Shown here piece by piece: positions 19,457 through 28,231 of a stretch of DNA of 37,391 bases. The notes under the pieces are model-generated. The model was not told where the DNA came from, made no database searches, and saw nothing but the letters and a program-made list of their open reading frames with translations. The DNA lies in NCBI GenBank assembly GCA_013812395.1, contig JACCTL010000119.1:1-37391 (forward strand). Direction: 5' to 3'. The position numbers and the translations under genes are program-made. The DNA is from Euzebyaceae bacterium. Its GTDB lineage: Bacteria > Actinomycetota > Nitriliruptoria > Euzebyales > Egibacteraceae. Position 1 is the first letter of the stretch. Each line of letters begins with the position of its first letter.

Positions 19457-20197
19457 GTGGCGCAGATGGACCGGGCTGACGGGCACCGCTACTTCGAGGG
19501 ACTGGCGGTTGCCCACGTGCTCGGCGGCCTGGACGACTCCGAGGGGCGCGTCTTTCGTGCTCACCTGCTGGACTGCGCCGATTGCCGCGCGCGGGTCGGG
19601 GAGTTGCGGGCCATCGCCCACGACCTGGCCGACGTCGAACGAGACGAGCACCGTGTCCGGGCGGCCCAGGTCATCGAAACCAAGCGCCGCGAGTCCGACG
19701 ACGCCGACGACGATCTCGAGGAGGCGCCCCCGGCCACCCGGGTGTCGCGCTTCACCGTGCTGGGGGGACTGTTGTTCCTGGTCGGGCTGTCGCTGTGGAA
19801 CTTCACGCTGCACGGCGAGATGACCCAGCTGGAAACCGACAACCGCAACCTGGTGCGCGCGGGGGTTGTGCGCGAGACCGGAACGTCGTGGCGCAGCGCG
19901 ATCACCGACGCCTCCGTGCAGGGCGTGGTCAAGGACGACGGCACGGATTTCGTCGTCAGTGTGGACGGCCTGGATCCCGAGCAGCGATACGGGCTGTACG
20001 TCAAGGACGAGAGCGGCACGACTGCGTATCGCTTCTACTTCGGCCCGTCCGAGGAGGGGCGGCTGTACCGGCTGTTCGCGCTGCCCGACGACGCTGATCG
20101 GCTACTGATCAGCGATCCCGAGGACACCGGCGACAGTCCTGCCGTGCCCGGCAGTGAGCCAAGCGGGGACACCGTCTTCGAGGCTAGCCGCCCCTGA
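19457..20197 (+). CDS. Anti-sigma factor-like membrane protein with N-terminal zinc-binding motif
   Basis: HLLDCADCRARVGEL (HxxxCxxC), TM FTVLGGLLFLVGLSLWNF, extracytoplasmic beta-rich C-term. Confidence 0.75.
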   Translation: MAQMDRADGHRYFEGLAVAHVLGGLDDSEGRVFRAHLLDCADCRARVGELRAIAHDLADVERDEHRVRAAQVIETKRRESDDADDDLEEAPPATRVSRFTVLGGLLFLVGLSLWNFTLHGEMTQLETDNRNLVRAGVVRETGTSWRSAITDASVQGVVKDDGTDFVVSVDGLDPEQRYGLYVKDESGTTAYRFYFGPSEEGRLYRLFALPDDADRLLISDPEDTGDSPAVPGSEPSGDTVFEASRP

Positions 20198-20283
20198 GAC
20201 GGCCACTGCGCCGGCCAGACCACGCTGGCCGCGATGGGTGCCAGCGGCTATCCTGCGGCCCGGCGGCTGCTCGTCGCCATCCA

Positions 20284-20355
20284 GGGCTCGTAGCTCAGTG
20301 GGAGAGCGCTCGCTTCACACGCGAGAGGTCACAGGTTCAAAACCTGTCGGGCCCA
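20284..20355 (+). tRNA. tRNA-Val (anticodon CAC)
   Basis: GGGCTCG/CGGGCCC acceptor stem, CTCGC-TTCACAC-GCGAG anticodon arm, ACAGG-TTCAAAA-CCTGT T arm. Confidence 0.95.
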
Positions 20356-20375
20356 CCGAACCGATCGGCGTACGA

Positions 20376-20428
20376 ACCGTGCCCTCTCCTCGGGTGCATG
20401 GCACCCGGAAGGTGGGGGAGGACACGGT
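20376..20428. repeat. Imperfect hairpin just downstream of tRNA-Val
   Basis: Core CGGGTGC-atg-GCACCCG (20391-20407) inside CTCTCC/GGGGAG and ACCGTG/CACGGT outer pairing. Confidence 0.55.
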
Positions 20429-20671
20429 CGCGTCCGTTGACGCGTACTTCGTGATCAGGACTTGGAGCAAGGTCTTGCGTTCGCGCTCGGTCCGTTGTGG
20501 ATCGCCGCGAGGCACCTCTTGGCGGGTGTTGGCGATCTGTTGCGCCGTCCTCGGTCCGCCGCCCGCGCGTACGAGGCCGCCGCACCAGGTGGTCCAGGAC
20601 GGGCCGATCCCGAAGGTAGAGCAGCTCGCGCGCCGGACCAGACCGCCGGGGTGTTCGCGTGCCGAGGTGTC

Positions 20672-21528
20672 TCATCCGATGATCGCCAGAGCCTGCAGCA
20701 CCTGGTCGGCAAGTGCCGCGTCCCCGGCGACCGTCGCCCTTTCGCGCGCTGCGTCGGCGTCGATGCCGTTGCTGAAGCGCCGCCAGGCGGTGTCCTGGTC
20801 GAGCACGACGGTGGCGGCTGGCGGGCTGGGCGGATGCTCGTGCAGCACCCAGGCGGCCTGCTCGCGGACTGCGTACCACTGGCCGCCCGCAGACCGGTGA
20901 CGTGCAGCAGCACCGAGGAGTCCACCACCGCGTCCGCGTCGCGCAGCGCGCGGGGCAGTGCGCGGGCGAAGGTGGCCAGCACCGGGTGCAGCAGGTGCGG
21001 CTGGACCAGGCCAGGCCGCCCAACGGCCTCACGAATTTGCTGCTGGTGGACCCAGCGCTCGGTGAACTCCCGGGCGACGTCCAGCCAGTTCGGCGCTGGC
21101 GCCTCACCCGCCCAGGACACCCGCTCGCCTGGCTCGAAGGGGTCCAACTCGGCCAGGTAGGCGTGCAGGGCTGGTCCGGTGGCGGCCAGCAGGTCGATGA
21201 GCACCGGGGTGCTGAGCCACCGCAGCTCGCGGACCCGGCGGGCATTGAGCGCGTCGAGGAACGCCACCAGCGACACGAAGTCCGTGGGGGACGGGAGCGG
21301 CACGGTGCCAGGGGGCGCATCGAAGCCGTCTCGACCGCGTGCCAGCTTGCTTAGGTCCCCGGCCAGCAGGTGCAGCGCGACGTCCTTTACGGGCCAACCC
21401 GCGCAGACCGTCGGCGACGACCACTCCGCGGGTGACAGCGAGCGCAGCATGCCCAGCAGCGCGACACGCTCGGCCGGGAACAGGTCGGCCACCAGCACCG
21501 GCGCGGCGCGATCAGGCAGGATCATCAC
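20672..21528 (-). pseudogene. TIGR03083-type (mycothiol-dependent maleylpyruvate isomerase-like/DinB) protein, frameshifted near 20881-20892
   Basis: N-term LRSLSPAEWSSPTVCAGWPVKDVALHLLAGDL...FTERWVHQQQIREAVGRPGL...VDSSVLLHVTGLRAA; the expected C-term GGQWYAVREQAAWVLHEHP...DTAWRRFSNGIDADAARERATVAGDAALADQVLQALAIIG* is in another frame. Confidence 0.8.
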
Positions 21529-21658
21529 CCGAGTAATAGACCATCCGCTTTGGACCCATTGCTGGATTCAATGGCGCATACAGCCTTGAAGGCCAGCGAT
21601 CGTCGGCGGCCGGAAGTGCGCACGGGCGCGGCTTGCCGGACGCAGGCGGACACGTTCC

Positions 21659-21705
21659 GCTCCCTTCACACGCGAAAGGTCATAGGTTCAAGACCTGTCG
21701 GGCCC
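21659..21705 (+). repeat. Degenerate copy of the 3' part of tRNA-Val (att-like remnant)
   Basis: gctcccttcacacgcgaaaggtcataggttcaagacctgtcgggccc vs tRNA 20308-20354: 43 of 47 identical, no gaps. Confidence 0.88.
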
Positions 21706-22075
21706 GGCAGGTCGCCGACGCGCTCCGCGACCGTCCTCATGTCGATCTCCTCGTAGCACCGAAGTTCTTCGCTGGCGCGAAAGCTGAAGCGGAAGCCGCC
21801 GGCACAAGTTGGGTCGACGAAACCGGTGCCGCCTCCATCCACCTGGACCCGCTGATCATCGTGTGCGGCCGACCACCCAAAAGCCGCCACGCCGAACCTT
21901 CGGCATCGCCCTGGACCCCAGCCACGTTCGCGGTGGATGAGGCTCTGCTGACCGGTACGGCCGGCACCGTCAAGGCCGTGTCCGAACGGACCGAGCTCGC
22001 GATCGGTACGGCCGCGCGTGCGCTGCGACAACTCCATGACGAGGGGTTACTCGAGGCCGGGCCACGCGCGGCCGG
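21706..22075 (+). pseudogene. Truncated AbiEi-like winged-helix antitoxin remnant
   Basis: ARQVADALRDRPHVDLLVAPKFFAGAKAEAEAAGTSWVDETGAASIHLDPLIIVCG...SERTELAIGTAARALRQLHDEGLLEAG begins right at the tRNA fragment edge with no start domain; family by recollection. Confidence 0.5.
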
Positions 22076-22189
22076 CACGCCGGGGGCTTGTGGCCGCCGC
22101 GAGGGAGGCCGACCTCGAGCCGGCCTCCGGCGGTCGGCTGACTCTTCGACCCTTCCCCTTGGCGGCCACCGCAAGCATGAGCCAGCCGG

Positions 22190-22833
22190 TCGACAACGAA
22201 CCCGGCATGTGGTGCGTCGCGTGGCCCACCACTGCGGAGGTACCCCGGAGTTCGTACCGCGCGGAGGTTTCGTCCCCGACCTGCTGTGCTCCCGGTCTGA
22301 CGAGACGCACGCGGGTACCACCGACATCGACGTGCAGGTCGATCTCGAGATCCCGCAAGGGTCGGTCCACACCGCTCGGCTCGAGCGGGCGCTCCGCAAC
22401 GCCGAGTTCGAGCCTGATGATGCTCGGGCCTGGCGCTGGGAGATCCGCGCGAGCGATGCCCACGCCGTGGTCAAGTTCGAACTGCTCGCCGACCAAGACG
22501 ACCTGCCCGGATCCCAGCCCAGCCACCTACCGCGAACGGCGTGCGCCCAAGGACCTCTATGACGTTGCCTTCGTGGTGCTCAACAACGACGCCATCGGAA
22601 GCGCAGGCGCAGTGAGTCACGTCAGCAACCTGCTGGACGACCTCCGGCCATTCCAAATCGCGCTGATGGAGTTACGCCCGGCCTTCGAGCACGTCACGGA
22701 TTTCGGCCCCCGCGCCTACGCCGACCAGCTGCTTCTAAACCATCCCGATCGGGACCTCGAAGAGGCTAAGGCTGACGCCATGGTCGCCGTGCGGCGGTTC
22801 TGCGACCGGCTCGTGGAACACGTGGAGCGGTGA
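22190..22833 (+). pseudogene. AbiEii-like nucleotidyltransferase remnant, frameshifted near 22510-22530
   Basis: RVAHHCGGTPEFVPRGGFVPDLL...TTDIDVQVDLEIPQGSVHTARLERALRNAEFEPDDARAWRW...VVKFELLADQDDLPG in one frame, RERRAPKDLYDVAFVVLNNDAIGSAG...VRRFCDRLVEHVER in another. Confidence 0.5.
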
Positions 22834-22865
22834 GCATCCTGCAAGTTGATGACGCGCCTTGCAAT

Positions 22866-23288
22866 TCAGCCGATCGAGGCGGTCATGAGGCCAACCGAGG
22901 CCGCAGCGTTCAGCAGTGCGCGGTCACCGGCCACGACGACCAGGTCGGTGTCGCCCGCCCGATCAGCGGCCGCCAAATGGACGGCGTCGTAGCCGCGCAG
23001 CCCATGCACTTCGGCGAACTCACCGGCGCGTCGGGCAAGCTCGTCGTCGATCTGCACGACGTCCACTTGCGGGTAGCGATCGTCCAGGGCGCCGACCGCC
23101 GCTCGAAGCTGTGGGGCGGTGAGCCTGCCGACCCGGTGGGCCTGTGCAGTGGCGGCGCGCGCCTCGGGATACAGCAGGCGAACGCTGACGATGCGGATCG
23201 CTTCGTCCCACAGCCGTCGGGCATCGTCCGAGCTGGGTTCGTCGATGAGCAGCGGCACGATCGCTGAGGTATCGAAGTAGGCGTTCAC
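22866..23288 (-). CDS. PIN-domain toxin, VapC family
   Basis: MNAYFDTSAIVPLLIDEPSSDDARRLW...GLRGYDAVHLAAADRAGDTDLVVVAGDRALLNAA carries conserved PIN acidic residues. Confidence 0.9.
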   Translation of the reverse strand: MNAYFDTSAIVPLLIDEPSSDDARRLWDEAIRIVSVRLLYPEARAATAQAHRVGRLTAPQLRAAVGALDDRYPQVDVVQIDDELARRAGEFAEVHGLRGYDAVHLAAADRAGDTDLVVVAGDRALLNAAASVGLMTASIG

Positions 23289-23539
23289 CGCCGCTGGTCG
23301 GCCACGAGGTCCGAGACGGTTCCAAGTGTCTTGATCGGGCGGCTCGACTGTTGCTTCGGCTGCCGGGCCGGAGTCACGAGGCCTTGTGCGATCAGGTGAT
23401 CGATGGTGCGCTCGCCGCTCATCGGCAGGACGCGAGCGATCGCTCTGCCCCGATCTGTGACGACGACCTCATCGCCCGCTTGAACGCGGTCGAGGTAGCG
23501 GCTCAGGTTGTTACGAAGCTCGCGAACGCCCACTTCCAT
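23285..23539 (-). CDS. Phd/YefM-type antitoxin paired with the PIN toxin
   Basis: MEVGVRELRNNLSRYLDRVQAGDEVVVTDRGRAIARVLP; 4-nt overlap with toxin start. Confidence 0.9.
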   Translation of the reverse strand: MEVGVRELRNNLSRYLDRVQAGDEVVVTDRGRAIARVLPMSGERTIDHLIAQGLVTPARQPKQQSSRPIKTLGTVSDLVADQRR

Positions 23540-23675
23540 CACTGCCTCCTCGTAGAGCTGATGGCGCCACTTTACCAGCGCTGTGGTAGCCACTCTTTGA
23601 CGACCGTCCGCCAGCCTTGACGAGCGCTGTGTCGGTAGGGTGCCTGGCACGGCGCAAATCCGCACAGGAGGCGGC

Positions 23676-24338
23676 ATGGCGATCGTGCTCGACCGGCGCA
23701 TCACGCCACGAGGGGAGGTGGTGTTGCGCCGGGAAGGGGCCGCCCTGCAAGTGATCGCCAACGGCGTGTTCCTGATGTCGACCGCCGGCGGGGGTGCCTC
23801 GGAACGCCTGCTGGTGCGCGCAGCGCTGCGAGGGCTGCGCGCTCCCATGCACGTGCTGATCGGCGGGCTGGGTGCAGGCTTCTCCCTGGTCGAGGCGGTG
23901 CGCCACCCTGCGGTCCGGCGCGTCACCGTCGTTGAGGTGGAGAAGGCAATCATCGACTGGCATCGCACGTACTTTCGACAGGTGACCGCTGCGGCCATCG
24001 ACGATCCTCGGGTCAAGGTCGTCCATGCCGACCTCGTTGACTGGCTGGACGACGCCGCCGGGACCGTCGACGCGGTCTGCTTGGACGCCGACAACGGTCC
24101 CGACTGGACGGTCGTGCCGCGCAACGCGCAGCTGTACGGCGATGCCGGCCTGCGGACGCTGTCGAGCGTGATCACGCCCGATGGTGCCCTGTCGGTGTGG
24201 AGTGCAGCCGCCGCCGAGGAGTTTGAGCAGCGCTTGCGACGCCACTTCGGCGTCGTGGAGATCCACACCGTGGTGGTGCAGCGGGGCGAGCCCGACCACG
24301 TCTACGTGGCACGGCGCTCGCACGGAAACTGCATGTAG
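23676..24338 (+). CDS. Spermidine synthase-like SAM-dependent protein
   Basis: ANGVFLMSTAGGGASERLLVRAAL...VLIGGLGAGFSLVEAVRHPAVRRVTVVEVEKAII...VDAVCLDADNGPDW. Confidence 0.75.
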   Translation: MAIVLDRRITPRGEVVLRREGAALQVIANGVFLMSTAGGGASERLLVRAALRGLRAPMHVLIGGLGAGFSLVEAVRHPAVRRVTVVEVEKAIIDWHRTYFRQVTAAAIDDPRVKVVHADLVDWLDDAAGTVDAVCLDADNGPDWTVVPRNAQLYGDAGLRTLSSVITPDGALSVWSAAAAEEFEQRLRRHFGVVEIHTVVVQRGEPDHVYVARRSHGNCM

Positions 24339-24431
24339 TCCATTCGGGGCACTCGCAGCGGCAGATCCGCCATACAGGGATGCTCGGTAACGACCGATCC
24401 TTGTACTTGTATGCATTCAGCTGGGGGAGCG

Positions 24432-25817
24432 ATGACGGCCGTCGGCGCCGTGGGCGAGAGGCTTGCCCGCGTGCCGACGTCCCTGCCGTACCTGCGCGCG
24501 CTGCACTCGCGGATTGCAGCGGTGCTCGCCGCGCCGGCAGGGATCACGCCGGTCTTCCAGCCCATCGTGATGCTGGCGACCGGCAGGATCGTCGGTTACG
24601 AGGCGCTGGCGCGCTTTCCGCAGCTGCCACTGCAGCCGCCGGATGTGTGGTTCGCCCAGGCGCATGCCTGCGGCCTCGGGGAGCCGTTGGAGGCCAAGGC
24701 CGTGACGGTCGCTTTGGCCGCGCCTCGGCCGCCCGGCAAGTACGTGTCGGTCAACCTCAGTCCCTCGGCCGTGACCTCGCTGGAGGTCCTCGAAGCGTTG
24801 CCCACCGACCTGCGGGGCGTCGTGGTGGAGATCACTGAGCAGCAGGCGGTCACCGACGAGCGGGCGCTGGAGGCGGCGCTGATCGCCTTGCGGGGAGCGG
24901 GGGCACGCATCGCCATCGACGACACCGGTTCGGGCTACGCCGGCTTGCAGCGCATGATGCGCACGCGCTCGGACTTTCTGAAGATCGACCGCACCCTGAT
25001 CGAGGGAGTGCACCGCGACCCGGTCAAGGTGGCCCTGATCGAGTCATTGGTTCGCTTCGCCCGCCGCACCGGCACGGACGTGTGCGCCGAAGGGGTCGAG
25101 ACACTCGATGAGCTGACGATGCTGGCCGATCTGGATGTTGCGTACGCCCAGGGGTACGCGCTGGCGCGGCCCGCCGCACCCTGGGCTGCGATCGACGCCA
25201 CCGCCGCGGCGACCTGTGTCGGGGCGAGCTCGTCGGCCATGCAATTCCGGCGGGAGCGGCGCGCGCCCATCGAGGACGCCGACCAGCATCTCGAAGACCT
25301 CGCCGGTGTGCTGCCCGACATCACCTCGCTGGACGATCTCGCCCAGCTAGCCGACGAGTTGGCCGCCATGCTCGGCGCCGACCAAGTGCTGCTGTCGTCC
25401 TTCGACGAGCGGGCCGACACGCTGGAGACCATCGACGTGGCGGCATGGCGCTGCACGGGCGAGCGCTTCCGGCTCGCCGACTACCCGGCGACGGCCGCGG
25501 CGTTCAAGCGCCGCGAGGCGCTGCAGGTGTTGTCCGACGACTCGGGCGCCGACCAGGCCGAGACCGCCGTGCTGCACGCGATGGGCCATCGCTCCGTGCT
25601 GCTGGTACCGCTGCATGCGCGGGGCCGCCCCGTGGGTCTGCTGGAGTTCTACAGCCGCACCCGTCGCCTGTGGACGCGAGCGGAGCTGCACCGCGCTCGG
25701 ATCGTGGCGGGTCAGGTCAGCTTGGTGATCGCGGGGCTTGACGGACGCGGCGAGGCGATCCATGCCCCTTCGGCACGACGCCGCAGGTCGGCGACCCCTT
25801 CGACAAAATTGGCATAG
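24432..25817 (+). CDS. EAL-domain protein with C-terminal GAF-like domain
   Basis: FQPIVMLATGRIVGYEALARF...VNLSP...EITEQ...IAIDDTGSGYAGLQRMMRTRSDFLKID...AEGVET; no GGDEF seen. Confidence 0.88.
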   Translation: MTAVGAVGERLARVPTSLPYLRALHSRIAAVLAAPAGITPVFQPIVMLATGRIVGYEALARFPQLPLQPPDVWFAQAHACGLGEPLEAKAVTVALAAPRPPGKYVSVNLSPSAVTSLEVLEALPTDLRGVVVEITEQQAVTDERALEAALIALRGAGARIAIDDTGSGYAGLQRMMRTRSDFLKIDRTLIEGVHRDPVKVALIESLVRFARRTGTDVCAEGVETLDELTMLADLDVAYAQGYALARPAAPWAAIDATAAATCVGASSSAMQFRRERRAPIEDADQHLEDLAGVLPDITSLDDLAQLADELAAMLGADQVLLSSFDERADTLETIDVAAWRCTGERFRLADYPATAAAFKRREALQVLSDDSGADQAETAVLHAMGHRSVLLVPLHARGRPVGLLEFYSRTRRLWTRAELHRARIVAGQVSLVIAGLDGRGEAIHAPSARRRRSATPSTKLA

Positions 25818-26422
25818 CGCCACAGCGCACTGCCGGACACGAAGACGTCGGCGCCCGCGGCGGCCGCGCCCGCGATGGTGTCGGGCCCGATGCCGCCGTC
25901 GACCTCCAGCTCGATGTCGTGACCGCTGTCGTCGATCATCGAGCGGGCCGCTGCGATCTTGGGCTCCATCGAGGGCAGGTATGCCTGGCCGCCGAAGCCG
26001 GGGTCGACGGTCATGATCAGCAGCAGGTCGACCAGGTCCAGCGCGTGCTCGACGAGGCCCAGCCCGGTGGCGGGAGAGAGGGCGACACCGGTCCGCACGC
26101 CGAGTTCACGGATGGCTGCATACGTGCGGTGCGGCTGTTGCAGGGTCTCGGGATGCACGATGATCAGTTCGCAGCCCGCCTCGATGTAGGCAGGCAGCAT
26201 GTGCTCAGGTCGCTCGCACATCAGATGCGCTTCAAAGCCGCAGGTGGCATGCGGCCTGCAGGCCGCGATGACGTCGGGCCCGAAGGTCAGGTTTGGCACG
26301 AAGTGCCCGTCCATCACATCCCACTGGATGCGATCGACGCCGGCGGCGTCCAACGCGGCGCAGTCGGCGCCGAGGCGGGCGAGGTCGGCTGGCAGCACCG
26401 ACGGGACGATCTTGGCGGTCAT
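25712..26422 (-). CDS. rpe: Ribulose-phosphate 3-epimerase
   Basis: MTAKIVPSVLPADLARLGADCAALDAAGVDRIQWDVMDGHFVPNLTFGPDVI...LLIMTVDPGFGGQAYLPSMEPKI...LEVDGGIGPDT; internal ATG preferred. Confidence 0.94.
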   Translation of the reverse strand: MTAKIVPSVLPADLARLGADCAALDAAGVDRIQWDVMDGHFVPNLTFGPDVIAACRPHATCGFEAHLMCERPEHMLPAYIEAGCELIIVHPETLQQPHRTYAAIRELGVRTGVALSPATGLGLVEHALDLVDLLLIMTVDPGFGGQAYLPSMEPKIAAARSMIDDSGHDIELEVDGGIGPDTIAGAAAAGADVFVSGSALWRYANFVEGVADLRRRAEGAWIASPRPSSPAITKLT

Positions 26423-26536
26423 GCGGGTCTCGAAGGGCGAAGCCGGCGGGGACAGCGTGGAGCTTAGATCGGTGCGGTCCCTCTGCTTGAGCGTCGAGCC
26501 GCGGCCAGCCATCCGCCTGCACCGCCCACCGGCGCT

Positions 26537-28135
26537 TCAGACCCCCTTTGCTTCGCTACGCGGCCCGATCCCGGCCGGCGGGTGGTCAGCACCGCATGGC
26601 AGCGCCAGCGCGAACGACGCGCCGCCGCCCTCTCGCTCCTCCACCCACAGCTGGCCGGCCTGCGTGCGCAGCAGCTGCGCGGCGATGTACAGGCCCAGAC
26701 CGCTACCGGGCACGTTCGCGGCGCCGTCACCGCGAACGCCGCGGCGGAAGATTGATGTGCGCTGCTGCGGGTCGACACCGGGTCCACGGTCCTCCACCCG
26801 CAGGACCACCCGGTCGCCGTCAGCGTGCGCGCGAACCGTCACAGCGGAGCCCGGCGCGTAGCGGCGGGCGTTGTCCAGCAGCGTCTGCACGATCTGCTGG
26901 GTCGAGTCGGCTCGGCCGAGCGCCGTCAGCGCAGCCGGGATGGCCGCGACCACCTCCGTGCCGCGGGTCCGCTCGGTCGCCAGCAGCGGCTCGAGCACCG
27001 CGGCCAGACTGAACTCGGCAATCGTGGGGTCGTCGACTTGGTTGCCGACCAGGCGCTGCAGCCGGCGGATCTCGGTACTGACGCCGGCAGACAACGCACG
27101 CTGGGTCTGCTCGTCGAGGCGCTCGCGGTAGCGCTCCAGCGTCACGGTCGCTCCCTCGATGGCGGCCAGGGCGGAACCCGCCTCGTGTGCGCGCTCCTCG
27201 GCGGCCGCCGCGTCCATGCGCATCCCCTCAGCGGTGGTGGCCGCCCGATACTCAAAGCGGAGCAGTGATCGAGAGGCATCTTGGTAGGTGAGCAGCACTT
27301 CCCGAGTGGCATCGGACAACGCAATGGTGAGTCCGAGCAGCCGGATCAGCTCGCGTCCCAGCAGTCCGCCGACGGCGGAACCGGGGGCGGCAACCCTGGT
27401 CACCTCACCCAGGGTCAGCGCAACCAGCAGCAGGCCACAGCCGGTGAACAGCCACCGCTGTCGGCGTCGCCCGATCCAGAGGAAGGTCCCCACTCCGGTC
27501 AACCACAGCAGTGGCATCACCCCGATGGAGCTCCTGGCGGTGTACGGGCGGGCTCCCGTGCCTACCACGCCGTCCACGAACGAGGAGATTCCCGGCAGGA
27601 ACCCCAGGACCGCCGCGACCAGCCCGGTCACCGCCGCAGCGGTTACGCATACACGCAAGGGCCGCAGACGGCTGTCGGCCGGTGGCGCGACGGCGGCCGC
27701 GGCCAGCAATCCCGCGGTCACCAACAGACTGGCGGGCCGCAACCAGCCGGCCAGAACGCTGACGGCCTCACCGGCCACGACCACGGGCAGCAGCTCGACC
27801 AATCCCAGGCGCACGACCGCGAAAACCAGCAAGGCCGCGGATATCCACAACGAGGCCGCGTCACCGGTTAGCCGCCAGCGGGCGAGGCCCATGGCGCTGA
27901 CTCCAAGCGCGAGCACCAGCGACGCCATCTGCAGCATGCCCGTCAGCAGCAGCGCGTCGGCGTCTCGCGCCGGCGGCAAAGGCAGCACCACAGAGACCAG
28001 CAGCGCGGTCGCGAGCAGCACAGCGACCCCCGCGCCGAGGTGACGTCGCCACGTCAAACGGACCGCCACGGCGATCCGCCGCCGGTCTTCCCCCCGGTAC
28101 GGGGACGCAGACACCCCCGAATTCTTCCCGCCCAT
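26537..28135 (-). CDS. Multi-TM sensor histidine kinase-like protein
   Basis: Several TM segments; ATPase motifs LLDNARRYAPGSAVTV, VLRVEDRGPGVDPQQRTSIFRRG, GSGLGLYIAAQLL. Confidence 0.85.
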   Translation of the reverse strand: MGGKNSGVSASPYRGEDRRRIAVAVRLTWRRHLGAGVAVLLATALLVSVVLPLPPARDADALLLTGMLQMASLVLALGVSAMGLARWRLTGDAASLWISAALLVFAVVRLGLVELLPVVVAGEAVSVLAGWLRPASLLVTAGLLAAAAVAPPADSRLRPLRVCVTAAAVTGLVAAVLGFLPGISSFVDGVVGTGARPYTARSSIGVMPLLWLTGVGTFLWIGRRRQRWLFTGCGLLLVALTLGEVTRVAAPGSAVGGLLGRELIRLLGLTIALSDATREVLLTYQDASRSLLRFEYRAATTAEGMRMDAAAAEERAHEAGSALAAIEGATVTLERYRERLDEQTQRALSAGVSTEIRRLQRLVGNQVDDPTIAEFSLAAVLEPLLATERTRGTEVVAAIPAALTALGRADSTQQIVQTLLDNARRYAPGSAVTVRAHADGDRVVLRVEDRGPGVDPQQRTSIFRRGVRGDGAANVPGSGLGLYIAAQLLRTQAGQLWVEEREGGGASFALALPCGADHPPAGIGPRSEAKGV

Positions 28136-28231
28136 CGCCGTCAGTGTACGAAGGGGAGGGACATCGGCGAAAGACCCACAGCGACTAGATCGAGCTAGTC
28201 CGAACGGAGGATGATGCCACGGATCCCACAG

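Noticed and set aside
21659-21705. Second complete tRNA gene
   Set aside because: No acceptor 5' strand or D arm and the anticodon stem is disrupted; only the 3' part is duplicated.
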